A stretch of DNA of 41,220 nt from Coemansia sp. RSA 922. Its lineage: Eukaryota > Kickxellomycota > Kickxellomycetes > Kickxellales > Kickxellaceae. The stretch is taken from the NCBI GenBank assembly GCA_027577415.1, contig JANBQS010000069.1:1-41220 (forward strand). The letters run 5' to 3'. The notes beneath the pieces were generated by a model. It had not been told where the DNA came from. It made no database searches and saw only the letters and a program-made list of their open reading frames with translations. Shown here in pieces: positions 9,301 through 18,439 of this stretch; within the stretch, counting starts at the first letter, position 1, and every line of letters begins with the position of its first letter. A program made the position numbers and the translations under genes.

Positions 9301-10869
9301 TCACCGACGACCGCCCATGGCTCCTCCCAAGCCACCCATCATCTGGGACATCATCTCTTGCATGTTGCCCATTCCGCCGCCGCCACCACCGCCGCCCATC
9401 ATCTGCTTCATCATGTCCTGGACGCCGCTCATGCCACCCATCTGCTGGATCATCTTTTGCATACCGCCCATGCCGCCCATCTGCTTGAGCATATTCGGGT
9501 TCATAGCGCCAGGGTTCTTCGCCATCTGCTGCATCGCGGCGGGGTTCATCTTGCTCAGCATGCCATTCGGACCGCCCATCTTCTTGACCATCTGCCCGAA
9601 CTGTCCATGCTGCATCAACAAGGCCTGAATCTCGACCATCCGCACGCCAGATCCACGCGCCACACGACGCAGCCGCTTCTCATCGTCAAACAGCTTACCG
9701 TCGCTGTTCAGTTCGCCCTCAGTCATACTGTCAAAGACACACATATAGCTGCGCAGCTTCTTGGTACTCTCGTCCGCATCCATGCTCTTGAGCATTTCGG
9801 GCGACATACCAGGCATCATGCCCATGAGTTTGCTGAGCGGTCCTAGCTTCATGATATTCTGCAGTTGATCGCGCATATCCTTCAGCGTAAACACGCCCTT
9901 GGCGATGTTCTTCATCATGTCCTCGTTCTTGTCCAACTGCAGGTCCTGCACGGTCTCGACTAGACCCGAGATGTCGCCCATACCGAGCATCTTGCTGATG
10001 AATGGCCGTGCCGAAAACTTGTCCAAGTCGTGCATATGCTCGCCCGTACCGATAAACACAATAGGACTACCAGTAGCAGCCACCGCGCTGATAGCACCAC
10101 CACCCTTAGCATGGCCGTCCATCTTGGTTATGATGATAGAGCCAATATCGACCGACTCCTTAAACGCCCTAGCCTGCGAGTCGGCAGCCTGGCCAATAGT
10201 TCCATCCATAACAAAGATAGTGTTGTCCGGTTTGACCGCCGCAGCGATCTGTTCCATCTCAGCAAACAGCTCGACCTCCTGCTTGTGACGACCACTAGTA
10301 TCGACGATAATAAGGTCGAATTTGTCCTTTTTAAACTGCGCAACACCGTCCGCAGCAATCTGCACCGGGTCAGCCTCCGTATAACTACCATAGTACGGAA
10401 TATGCGCCCTCGATGCGTTCTGCTTAAGCTGGTCAAAGGCTCCTGCACGGAAAGTATCCGCACACACCAAACCGACCTTCATACCCTTATGCTTATAATA
10501 TGCTGCTAGCTTTGTACACGACGTGGTCTTGCCGCTTCCCTGCAATCCGACAAACATGACAATGTTCTGCTTGCCCTTGCGTGGCTGCCAGGGCTCGATT
10601 CCGGGGTCAACCAGACTGCATAGTTCGTCGAATACAGAGTTTTGGATCACTTTGCGTTTGTTGGTGCTGGATGCTAGCTCTTCCATGTTTACTCGCTTTT
10701 TGACGTTTACACGTAGCTGTTGTACTAGTCGCACATTTACGTCAGACTCGAGGAGCGCTCCGCAAATCTCGCGTAACAGCGCATCCAAAGCCTTGTCGTC
10801 AATGACCGACTCTTTGGATAGCGCCTGGAGGGCGCCATTGATTCGCGCACCGAGTTCGTTCAGCACCAT
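9301..10869 (-). CDS. SRP54: Signal recognition particle 54 kDa subunit
   Basis: GTPase subunit of the cytosolic SRP; it binds signal peptides and the SRP receptor to target ribosomes to the ER. The N domain (about 1-90) contains ALLESDVNVRLV. The G domain has the P-loop GLQGSGKTT near residue 108, DTFRAGAFDQL, the G3 motif DTSGRHKQE and TKMDGHAKGGG. The M domain from about residue 325 is very rich in Met and Gly and contains PGMSPEML, the box MVEIQALLMQHGQFGQMVKKM near 405 in shortened form, and a C-terminal Gly-Gly-Met tail with an eight-Gly run. At 522 aa it matches other SRP54 proteins. Single exon, start at 10869. Confidence 0.98.
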   Translation of the reverse strand: MVLNELGARINGALQALSKESVIDDKALDALLREICGALLESDVNVRLVQQLRVNVKKRVNMEELASSTNKRKVIQNSVFDELCSLVDPGIEPWQPRKGKQNIVMFVGLQGSGKTTSCTKLAAYYKHKGMKVGLVCADTFRAGAFDQLKQNASRAHIPYYGSYTEADPVQIAADGVAQFKKDKFDLIIVDTSGRHKQEVELFAEMEQIAAAVKPDNTIFVMDGTIGQAADSQARAFKESVDIGSIIITKMDGHAKGGGAISAVAATGSPIVFIGTGEHMHDLDKFSARPFISKMLGMGDISGLVETVQDLQLDKNEDMMKNIAKGVFTLKDMRDQLQNIMKLGPLSKLMGMMPGMSPEMLKSMDADESTKKLRSYMCVFDSMTEGELNSDGKLFDDEKRLRRVARGSGVRMVEIQALLMQHGQFGQMVKKMGGPNGMLSKMNPAAMQQMAKNPGAMNPNMLKQMGGMGGMQKMIQQMGGMSGVQDMMKQMMGGGGGGGGMGNMQEMMSQMMGGLGGAMGGRR

Positions 10870-11017
10870 CTATGCTTGGTAAAATTATAGAACGTTAAAA
10901 TGAAGTATGTTAAATAAAAAAGGAGGGAGACAAGGAAAGCAAGTGTAAAATTCATATTGGAGTCGACAGAGACGAGTTTTCAAGAGTACACTCAGAATCT
11001 CACGTGATTGATATCAT

Positions 11018-12442
11018 TTATTGGGTACGAGAGATGGGCGAGTCAATCCACTGGCCGTGAGGCTTCTTTGAGAATCCATTCTCCCAAGTGTCGCTATTAT
11101 CGACTTGCGAGATGTCGTAGACGGTGGAGCCACGGACAATAGTCTGGTGGACGAGGCCCTTGCAAGAGCGCTCATGATAGGGAGTCAGCTTATTACGGAA
11201 GTGCAGCTTCTCAGCATCGATATGGCTATTCTCCTCTGGATCCCAGACGACAAAGTCAGCATCCAAGCCAACAGCAATCTGTCCCTTGCGGTCGCAAAGT
11301 CCCGCATGCTTAGCAGTGCGTTCACAGACCAGACGTGTGACGTCCTGGAGGCTCAGACCACGGCTTTTGCCCTCAGTCCACAATAGAGGCAGGCCAATGC
11401 CAACCGAGGCAATACCGCCCCAGGCGCTGACAAAGTCGCCCTCAGTAGCGCCATGAGCGATTTTGCCACCACAGCACGGGTGTAGTTTGAGATCAGGTGT
11501 GCACGGCGAGTGATCCGATACAATAAAGTCAATGGTACCGTCCAGCACAGCCTCCCACAGCAAGTCGCGGTTGGTTTGGCCGCGGATAGGCGGACAGCAC
11601 TTGTACTCGGTACTGCAAGTAGGCACGTCCTCTGCACTAATAGTCAAGTAATGGAAGCACGTCTCCACAGTCAACGGCAAACCCTCAGCCTTGGCAGCAC
11701 GAATAGCGGGCAGTGCATCGGCAGCCGACAAGTGCACGATATGGCAGGGCACAGTGGCAAACTCGCGGCACATTTTAACTACAAGGTCAATGGCTCTGAC
11801 TTCCATGGCGGGCGGGCGCGAGTCCAAAAAAGTCTTATAGTCCGTCGGGTCATCAGCCTCATTGACCGAAGCGCCGGTCTCCATCTCCGCATGGAACATG
11901 AGCATGCCATTGACACGCTTCAACTCAGTCATAGCAACACGCAGCTGTGCCTCGTCGACTGGTGGGAATTCGTCAACACCGCTGTCGCAGAGGAAACACT
12001 TGAATCCACGCGCGCCTTCAGCCAACATCGGCACCAGCGAGTCTGCGTTTCCCGGTACCACACCGCCCCAAGTTCCGACATCAACCCACATGCCGTCAGC
12101 AAAGCTCTTGCGTTTCTGCTCATAGGCCTCGACAGTGACTGTCGACGGAATGCAGTTCAGTGGCATGTCAATAATGGTCGTTACGCCGCCAGATGCCGCG
12201 GCGTGAGATGCTGTCACTACGCCCTCCCACTGCGTGCGACCGGGCTGGTTGATGTGGACGTGGCTGTCGACTACTCCGGCCATTAGCAGTCGCTGTCCTG
12301 CGTCGAACGTGGCTCCCTCAGCCAAGTACTCGTTCTCGATGCGAGTCACCTTGCCCGCTTTGACGTAGATAGTGGCTGGCCCGATTGTAGAGGCCGAGCT
12401 AAGCAGCACGCGCTTGCCTGTGAAGGAGGTTTCTTGGCTCAT
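11018..12442 (-). CDS. DAL1: Allantoinase
   Basis: Hydrolyses allantoin to allantoate in the ureide (purine nitrogen) catabolic pathway. This amidohydrolase has a binuclear metal site whose ligands can all be seen: HVH in DSHVHINQPGRTQWEG (near residue 61), the carbamylated Lys in GFKCFL (near 147), His in FHAEM (near 184), His in CHIVHLS (near 234) and Asp in SDHSPC (near 311). DMPLNCIPST and GRTQWEG distinguish allantoinase from dihydropyrimidinase and dihydroorotase. At 474 aa it has the usual length. No other DAL-pathway gene is in the window, so clustering is not evident. Confidence 0.94.
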   Translation of the reverse strand: MSQETSFTGKRVLLSSASTIGPATIYVKAGKVTRIENEYLAEGATFDAGQRLLMAGVVDSHVHINQPGRTQWEGVVTASHAAASGGVTTIIDMPLNCIPSTVTVEAYEQKRKSFADGMWVDVGTWGGVVPGNADSLVPMLAEGARGFKCFLCDSGVDEFPPVDEAQLRVAMTELKRVNGMLMFHAEMETGASVNEADDPTDYKTFLDSRPPAMEVRAIDLVVKMCREFATVPCHIVHLSAADALPAIRAAKAEGLPLTVETCFHYLTISAEDVPTCSTEYKCCPPIRGQTNRDLLWEAVLDGTIDFIVSDHSPCTPDLKLHPCCGGKIAHGATEGDFVSAWGGIASVGIGLPLLWTEGKSRGLSLQDVTRLVCERTAKHAGLCDRKGQIAVGLDADFVVWDPEENSHIDAEKLHFRNKLTPYHERSCKGLVHQTIVRGSTVYDISQVDNSDTWENGFSKKPHGQWIDSPISRTQ

Positions 12443-12664
12443 CGTCTTGGTATTCTAATATTATGTAAAAAAGATGTGTTTGAAAAGGCAGAAAAAAGAT
12501 AACGCGAAGCGGAGCAGGGGGACAAAAAGGAGACAGAGGCACATGTATGCTCTAAAGTGCGGCGAATATTCCAGGCCTAGTCCTTCTTTAAAGGAGCTGT
12601 GAATCGAAATAATTCCCCGCATATGCACAATTAGTTCCATATTCGGGTATTACTAAGGAATAGT

Positions 12665-14176
12665 CTATTCGGTCTGCTCGCTTGAAGTTTTGACCCGCTT
12701 GCCGTCTCCCTTGCGCTCAAACCATTTCTTGTTGCGCGAATGGACTGGGTCGGCTCTCCTGCGTTTCACCATTGGTTGGTAAACTTTAACATGCTTGATA
12801 TCACCGCCACCTAGTACAATACGAGAGCGGCTAGCCAGCTCTGACCGAATGAGCTTATCTCTGCACTGTGTCCACGGAGTCAGCTCCAACTGGTCAGCGC
12901 CTTCGCTATTCTCGCTCTGCATCGGAACAGCCGTATTACGCAAGTTCTGCAACAGCGCACTAGCAATCACCGCCCGAGTATTGAGCTGCCCCCATTCGTG
13001 CGAAATCGCGCGGTCCAGGCCCATCATATTACCGAAATCGACTCCCGGGTTACGCATATGGATCCACTGCACATCGGCCGCGTCAAAAGAACAGTCAGCT
13101 AATACCAGCGGCACGTCGCAGGCCATCTCGTATTCGGGCTTGCCATCCATATTCTCCACGTCCAACATCTTGTCGACAATACTCGGCTCCTCCAGCCCTT
13201 GTCCAACGTGGAACAGAATCGCCATCATACACCGCACCTGGTGCCAGAGAAACGCCGACCCTTTTAGCTCTAGCTGCCACCACCGTCCCTGCGCGCTCTG
13301 CCCGTCGCCAACAAACGACACTTGCGCAGCCACTGGGTTAATGGCGATATCCAGGACGTTGCGCTCAAAGTTGCTGATCTGCTTGGCCGGATCCAAGCGG
13401 CAAAAGTTGCGGAAATCATGCACGCCCAGGTACTTCAGAGCTGCCTCTTTCATTGCGCCAATGTCCAGCCCCTCTTCGCTGAAAAAGTACCGATAGAACC
13501 GCGATCTGCACGAGAACCGCGCGTTGAATTCAGGCATGACAGGAGACCAAGCCAAGATGCGGATAGCCGGCGGCAGAGTCTTGTTCAGCATATTCACATA
13601 AGGTAGCTCGCGCTCTACCAAGGGCAGCAGCACAGCCCGGCCACCGTTTTGCTCATCCCGCGTAATCCGACTAGCGTCTGTTCCTTTCGCAAGCTCAGCC
13701 TCTACCTCCTCGTCGCTAATGTACTGGCCAGCCGAGCGTACATAGAGCGCAATAACTTGGCCAAACCCACTAACTCCACGATCTGTGCGCCCGCACCGCG
13801 AGTAATCGCACGACGACTCGTCCTCTATCAATTTGCAAGCAGCTAAAGCGCGGAAGACCTCGCCCTCGATCGTTGGGAACTCACTCTCGACAAGTCGCTT
13901 CTCCTCAGACTCGAGCGCATTGCCCTGTCGCGCTAGTCCGTGGTACGCCCAGCCAAAATAGCTGAATTTGAACGCTACCTTGCGCTTGGGGAAATTGGAA
14001 AAGTCAAACTTCATTGGTGGCCGGCTACGTTTGGGTGTTGTGGAGTCCACTTCACCAGTGGTGACCATTACGATATCGGTGTTTGTGGCGGTTTCTGGCT
14101 CCAGAGTGCCGACAAGCTTGTCCAGGTTCTGTAGGCGCTCAATCAGCGCCCGCTTCGACCAGCGACTGTAGTCCAT
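12665..14176 (-). CDS. PUS3: tRNA pseudouridine38/39 synthase (Deg1/Pus3)
   Basis: TruA-family enzyme that isomerises U38/U39 in the tRNA anticodon arm. The fold begins at VAFKFSYFGWAYHGLARQ. The catalytic Asp lies in SRCGRTDRGVSGFGQV (about residue 129), and RFSCRSRFYRYFF and HDFRNFCRLDP follow, as in Deg1 rather than Pus1. The C-terminus is basic (KRRRADP). I chose the ATG at 14176 because family members begin shortly before a helix like WSKRALIERLQNLDKLV. The frame is open to another ATG at 14221, which would add 15 residues. The expected length is 503 aa. Confidence 0.93.
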   Translation of the reverse strand: MDYSRWSKRALIERLQNLDKLVGTLEPETATNTDIVMVTTGEVDSTTPKRSRPPMKFDFSNFPKRKVAFKFSYFGWAYHGLARQGNALESEEKRLVESEFPTIEGEVFRALAACKLIEDESSCDYSRCGRTDRGVSGFGQVIALYVRSAGQYISDEEVEAELAKGTDASRITRDEQNGGRAVLLPLVERELPYVNMLNKTLPPAIRILAWSPVMPEFNARFSCRSRFYRYFFSEEGLDIGAMKEAALKYLGVHDFRNFCRLDPAKQISNFERNVLDIAINPVAAQVSFVGDGQSAQGRWWQLELKGSAFLWHQVRCMMAILFHVGQGLEEPSIVDKMLDVENMDGKPEYEMACDVPLVLADCSFDAADVQWIHMRNPGVDFGNMMGLDRAISHEWGQLNTRAVIASALLQNLRNTAVPMQSENSEGADQLELTPWTQCRDKLIRSELASRSRIVLGGGDIKHVKVYQPMVKRRRADPVHSRNKKWFERKGDGKRVKTSSEQTE

Positions 14177-14370
14177 TGGTGCACGAGATCTTAAAATAAC
14201 AAATGAAGACGAAATACGCATGAAGCAAGAAGAGTATGAGTGAAATATTGAGCTTTGGGGCTGACAGCCGGCCCTGCCTAGTTCTCAGCATCGCCTAGTC
14301 GTCGATCATCTAGAGGTATGGGCGATATCATTGCAGTTTGGGCTTCACATATTTATTAAGGCTTTACAGA

Positions 14371-14703
14371 TCAAAATCCAGTTGGCGTGGTACGAGGGAT
14401 CGGGCGCTTAGTAAAGTGAGGTACCTTGTGCACGCCCTTGCGGTGGTTCTTTGTTGTCCGCGAGAACGTTGTGTACTTGTCGCGAGTATTCATTTCATGC
14501 TCCTTGGGCAGTGCTTGCGCCAACACTAGCTGCTTGCACTCGATTCCAGACGCTGACAATACATCGATAACGTCGTCTACTTCACGCAGTCTCTTGCGAA
14601 CGTTGGCCTTGCGCGTCTTGCTCAGTCTCCATGGAATTCGCCATGCTTTTCCGCCTAGCGCCGCAAACGACGGTGTAAATGCACCCAGAACAGAGCCAAA
14701 CAT
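14371..14703 (-). CDS. MRPL31: Mitochondrial large-subunit ribosomal protein mL60 (Mrpl31)
   Basis: Fungal-specific protein of the mitochondrial large ribosomal subunit. The 110 aa protein has the family's pattern throughout: MFGSVLGAF at the start, GGKAWRIPWRLSKTRKANVR, an L-R-x-V-D motif, E-M-x-x-x-D-K-Y-T-x-F, and a C-terminus with GVHKVPHFT and a final P-x-G-F. Small, basic and single-exon. It lies just downstream of the uncharacterised gene at 14736-15327 on the same strand, with only about 30 bp between them. Confidence 0.92.
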   Translation of the reverse strand: MFGSVLGAFTPSFAALGGKAWRIPWRLSKTRKANVRKRLREVDDVIDVLSASGIECKQLVLAQALPKEHEMNTRDKYTTFSRTTKNHRKGVHKVPHFTKRPIPRTTPTGF

Positions 14704-14735
14704 TGTAAATAATATAATATAATTGAATTTACTAC

Positions 14736-15327
14736 TTACGATTGAAGAAAAGTCGCTGGGATTGACCAGCGAAAAACTAACACGCTCATATCTAATCGTA
14801 GATCACCAAATCATCACATCGTATTACGATCGTCATTCGATGGCGATAATTAACATAAGAGCAAAAAAATGTATATATCAAGGGACATATATACATGACT
14901 TACCATCGCTATCTACCGAGAATAACCCACATACTTCCTCAACAATCTCATCCCCTTCAGGTTGCCTAAATCTCCTTTCATTTATAGAGCTAATTGGCGG
15001 ACACTTTGATAGCAGTTCTTGTAAATTATTCGGACCATCGTCGTCTGTAAGAGCTTTTGGGTAAATAATAACATGAGATCCCTTTTCAATGTCACCACTA
15101 TAGTTAGTTGCCTCGTCTACGGCATAAAACTCAAAGTAATTACGTGCAATCTTACCAATATAATGCGTTTCTGTGGTGGCTTCAGGCATGTATTTCTTAA
15201 GGTAGTTTAAGAAAGTGACATTGGAAATAATCCCAGGTGCCGAAATCCGGTGTGACTGAAAGCCAACGTCTTTTGTGTAATAGTAGACATAAACTACGTG
15301 GCACAGTTGGTAGGTAGCTGTCTCCAT
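14736..15327 (-). CDS. Uncharacterised two-exon gene, accessory family copy 1
   Basis: I do not recognise this protein. Exon 1 (15327..14904) encodes 141 residues beginning METATYQLCHVVYVYYYT. It reads as folded protein, with alternating hydrophobic strands, a YFEFYAVDEATNYSG segment and HVIIYPK. A GTAAGT donor sits at 14903. A TTAG acceptor ending at 14792 and a short exon 2 (14791..14736) keep the frame and give about 159 aa; exon 2 is only a proposal. The N-terminal pattern V-Y-x-x-x-x-T-x-D-[IV]-G recurs in the gene at 15995-16458. Both genes share an upstream leader motif, so they look like duplicates. A ubiquitin-like fold is conceivable but not shown. Confidence 0.5.
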
Positions 15328-15994
15328 ATTAGAACAACGGTTGGAATAAGGATAGTTCAGTACTAAAGAATATGAATGGAGTGGATGCTGGTATAACGAA
15401 GAAAAATATTGGGCAAGAGGGCAAAATATATACCAGAATTATTCTTTCACCCCTCCAACAATGGCATATCCTTCCCACCTCATACATATAGTTCTACCCC
15501 AACCAAAAAATTATTCTTATAAAGCAGAAGCTCTTTGAAATATACCAGGACATGGAATAAGAAACAATCGACTGCACCTTTCACTTGGATATGCACTTTT
15601 CAAAGCTACCCTTCTTTGAAGCAGGCTTCTCCTTTCATGGTGTAGGACATTTGGACTATTATCTGGTTCCGATAGTGCCTCAACCGAAAGTGCCTGGATA
15701 AACACTGATATTTGGAATCATGAAAGATTAAGCACAAATAGACCTAGTGTGTTACAATAGTAGTTTTTGCAATGTTAAAACAATAAATTCTGAAAATACA
15801 AGAGAGAAAACTCCCCGATTCCTCAGCCTAGTGCTGAGCGGGATAAACATATAAATACTAGTGAGAAATGCTATAATAATCTCAGTCAATCAGTGTTACG
15901 TCACATACGATGGCTATGTGATAGTAATCCCAAAGTTGGCCAGTAATCTGTGAGTCTCGAAAGAGTCAATTGACTTGCTGAGCTGCAAACCCAA
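15328..15994. other. Promoter and flank of accessory copy 1, spacer
   Basis: This 667 bp A+T-rich stretch holds the leader and TATA-like element of copy 1 (15380-15432) and a block near 15570-15620 that resembles sequence upstream of copy 2. It also has a TACGTCA at 15897. A 62-codon minus-strand frame at 15517-15705 has no recognisable features and is not called. Confidence 0.4.
15380..15432 (-). promoter_or_regulatory. Duplicated promoter/leader, copy 1
   Basis: On the minus strand a TATATA box (15432..15427) is followed after about 32 bp by ATACCAGCATCCACT (15394..15380). The identical 15-mer and a similar CTTGCC..TTTTTCTTC stretch occur in the same order upstream of the gene at 15995-16458. 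Confidence 0.6.
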
Positions 15995-16458
15995 CTACAA
16001 GATACTACAACATATTTCATCGCTGATGGGGCTTTGTAGAGACACAATAGCATTAGGGCCATTGATAGCGTATTTTCCGCATTTATTATACCACTCAGGT
16101 GTATTAAGTTTGTCCATAGTCAATTCTGTTACACCATGGCTCCAATGAGGAAGTAGGAGTATACATTTGACCGATATATTAACAACCCGTGGGGTGATGG
16201 ATTCTGCTAATGTTCTATATTTATTTGTATCAGATATCAAATTTATTATAGTCTTTTTTTTAAAAATCGCTTTATATACATACCTTGAAAGAACGCCATT
16301 TTACTAATATCAACATCTCCAGACCAATTAAAGAGATCAATAGTAGGGGTTCTTTTGCCTATGTCGTCTGTAATAACAAATGTGTAGTACACAGTTGGCT
16401 GACTTTCATTACTCATACCGGAAGTTTGAAGTGCTGGATGCAGAATAATGGAAGACAT
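15995..16458 (-). CDS. Uncharacterised two-exon gene, accessory family copy 2
   Basis: I do not recognise this protein. Exon 1 is 16458..16284. It is followed by a GTATGT donor at 16283, a TTAG acceptor ending at 16207, and exon 2 at 16206..15995. The 77 bp intron is phase 1 and the join is in frame, giving 128 aa. The N-terminal half has PTVYYTFVITDDIG, similar in pattern to copy 1 (YVYYYTKDVG). The C-terminal half contains LLLPHWSHGVTELTMDKL and ends CCSIL. No transmembrane segment is obvious. Apart from the N-terminus the two proteins have diverged strongly, but they share promoter sequence. This copy could be expressed or a remodelled relic. Confidence 0.5.
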
Positions 16459-16471
16459 GAGAAAATATTGT

Positions 16472-16536
16472 AGTGGATGCTGGTATGTAGAAGAAAAAAC
16501 TATGGCAAGGAGCAGGGCCACCATGCTCTTTTTATA
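16472..16536 (-). promoter_or_regulatory. Duplicated promoter/leader, copy 2
   Basis: On the minus strand a TATAAAAA box (16536..16529) is followed by CTTGCC, a T-rich TTTTTTCTTC stretch and ATACCAGCATCCACT (16486..16472), and the ATG follows at 16458. It matches the element at 15380-15432. Confidence 0.6.
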
Positions 16537-17339
16537 GCAGAAAATGCCTTCCCGCGCCAGTGTGTTTTTGAGGCAAATCGTCTCTCCTTCCTCCAGCTGA
16601 AAGTGCATTCATCAGGTGTCTGGTTCTTTGAAGCAAAGCATCGAAGGCCAAAGAACCTTCCAAAAACACGTCTGACGTCATTTGTTCTTTGTAAAATAGA
16701 TATTACGTCATTTTTCTATTAGAAAAAACACCAAGGAAAAATTGGGAAACAACAAATTGCTTGTCCAATTCAAATTCTCACCCGTCAAAGCCATCATCTC
16801 CTCTTTGAAATCACAATTGTGGAAAAGAAAGTTGTCCAAAAAGACATTTGTTCAAAGGGAATTACGTCAGAACAAACACCTAAAGCGAATGTCGCTTTGT
16901 GTGTCAGAAAACTGCTTTTTTTCTTTTTACCTTTCTCTCGTCAATGTTTCCAAAAAGGCTGCACTAAAGCTATTGCTGCAGACATCCCAAACAACCTTTA
17001 TTGCTGCCAGAGGTTTTTCAGCATCCCTTCCCAACTGCCCCACATCCATTCCACCCTTACTTATAATTGCGCCATTGAAATTTTGCTAATAGGAGTTCAA
17101 ATCCATTCTTAACTGGCTCATATCTGAATCCAGTCGCTGTTTATTGAGGGGACCTTCTTGCCAGCCGACAGCTTCATCTAATAATGACACTTACACCTTG
17201 AAAGGAACTTTAATTTTCACACGTCATCATTGAATAATTTTGGTGTAAAATGGTGAAACTGGAACAGAGATTGTCCAACAAGATACTTTATTACCCTCAT
17301 TCACTTGTCAAGTGCAGCAAAATGACGCAATAATTTAGA
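16537..17339. other. A+T-rich spacer with repeated ACGTCA motifs
   Basis: No ORF is supported. Two overlapping plus-strand frames of about 100 codons (16742-17112) are T/K-rich and look fortuitous. The stretch holds TGACGTCA at 16673 and ACGTCA cores near 16705, 16864 and 17220. It also holds the presumed promoter of the zinc-finger ORF at 17340: a TATA-like TGTAAAA near 17244 and a leader ATACTTTATT...CACTTGTCAAGTG at about 17283-17315. Confidence 0.4.
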
Positions 17340-17471
17340 ATGTCACGCTATGGAGCACCACACCCATGGGACGAACCCAAGCTTCCTATCAAATGCCGTA
17401 ATTGCAGGCATGAGTCATGGTCGAGTTTTGAATCACATATGCATACTGCGAGAGGGCACTGGAATAGATAA
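17340..17471 (+). CDS. Zinc-finger microprotein Z1 (single C2H2)
   Basis: A 43-residue ORF that is too short for most gene finders. Its zinc ligands would be C19, C22, H35 and H40 (C-x2-C-x12-H-x4-H), in the context KCRNC...SWSSFESHMH...GHW. It aligns without gaps over the finger with the ORF at 19067, sharing W27, S28, E31, both His and the following Trp. Its leader (ATACTTTATT, then CACTTGTCAAGTG) resembles the leaders of array units at 35-37 kb (for example TATACTTTGCTTTATTC and TTGACTAGTGCCAC). It may be a transcription-factor-like or decoy microprotein; the function is unknown. Chance occurrence is unlikely given the array, but expression is unproven. Confidence 0.5.
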   Translation: MSRYGAPHPWDEPKLPIKCRNCRHESWSSFESHMHTARGHWNR

Positions 17472-17902
17472 TCTCGTAGAACTCATATTCTTGCAGCAGC
17501 GTTTCTCATTCTCTCCATGTTATAGTCAGTCCACAGGACAAAATGCATAGACGCTAGTTGCCTAATAAACTCTTTTATGACAGGATACTTTTTGGCACAA
17601 CAATATGTTACGATTAGTTATGTATCACTTTAAAAAGCCTACAGATGATGCGGCAACTTGGTTAGAGGAAACAACTTTATTCTTCACTGTTTTTGTTTGT
17701 AGCTGAGGTGTGATGATACTGAATAATGTGATGTAGGCAGACAGCCATTTGTTGCAATTCATTGCAGAAATAGGTTTTCCCATCGAGCTCGTCTTCACGA
17801 GGATCAAAGTGGTGCCACCAGTTAGACACTGCCAACTTGCATTTCTCAAAAAATGTGTAAGGGGTCTTAATTATAGAATACAAGTCATGTAGAATAGGAG
17901 AG
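17472..17902. other. Spacer with an unexplained minus-strand open frame
   Basis: This stretch includes most of a 117-codon minus-strand open frame (17677-18030) whose translation (for example NWWHHFDPREDELDGKTYF) looks protein-like but matches no family I know. It overlaps the kinase remnant on the other strand, so both cannot be intact genes. Confidence 0.35.
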
Positions 17903-18030
17903 ATGGCAGGAAGCAAAGAAACCAGAACGCTTCGCACTGCAGTGGCTCTGCGCAATTTGTGGTTTCTATTAAGCTTGCCTGCCAATGAGTTTGGGCTATT
18001 CAACGCATTTCCTTTTTTGTTCAAGCTCAT
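17677..18030 (-). CDS. Possible small protein or gene fragment, unrecognised
   Basis: A 117-residue open frame with balanced composition. It contains an acidic/aromatic stretch NWWHHFDPREDELDGK, two Cys and a His-rich CLHHIIQYHH near the end. I do not recognise it, and no promoter stands out. It overlaps the antisense kinase remnant, of which only the downstream part (about 18290-18400) has a signature, so this frame could be a real gene or the fragment of one. Confidence 0.25.
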   Translation of the reverse strand: MSLNKKGNALNSPNSLAGKLNRNHKLRRATAVRSVLVSLLPAISPILHDLYSIIKTPYTFFEKCKLAVSNWWHHFDPREDELDGKTYFCNELQQMAVCLHHIIQYHHTSATNKNSEE

Positions 18031-18439
18031 GTACCTCCATCATCATGCTCTGCCTGCTGCATTAAAGGTTGTGGAAGATAAGAACTCTGCTAATGTCTTA
18101 GTAAAATACCCTACTGAACAGAGGATGCTGCTCACTGGATATTGCACTCACCTGTACAGAGACTGCTATAATAACTACAATACTATTCTCAAGCTATCCT
18201 ATACTCACACAAAGAGGCTACCTGCTGCCGAGATTGCCAAATAGGCCAAGACGTGCATCATACAAGTTTTGTAGATATTGGAAAATGTGCACCACATCAG
18301 CATGCTACACTGGGACATTTCAGTTGGGAACATTATGCCTAAGGACGTCAGCATAAATGTAATTGACTGAGGCTATGTGAAGATCTATGGCCCTTTGAAC
18401 AATCCTATTGATAGAATTACCACCATACACTTAAAGTGA
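17903..18439 (+). pseudogene. FunK1-like fungal protein kinase remnant
   Basis: One reading frame carries a kinase catalytic-loop signature, LHWDISVGNIM (18305-18337, H-x-D-x4-N), followed 30 nt later by a metal-binding-loop equivalent, VID-stop-GYVKI. In FunK1-type fungal kinases these read roughly LHRDISVGNI and LIDWGYAKI, so the TGA at 18368 probably replaces a TGG. Further in-frame stops lie at 18242 and 18272, and the frame ends at 18439. The N-lobe part (17903-18244) is open but has no motif I can name. Most likely a dead kinase gene; the N-terminal boundary is uncertain. It sits between the two zinc-finger ORFs Z1 and Z2. Confidence 0.5.

Noticed and set aside
17090..17106. AGTTCAAATCC resembling a tRNA B box
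   Set aside because: No matching A box or cloverleaf stems could be found around it.
16742..17112. Two overlapping plus-strand frames of about 100 codons
   Set aside because: Composition follows the A/T-rich DNA, no motif, and the frames overlap each other.
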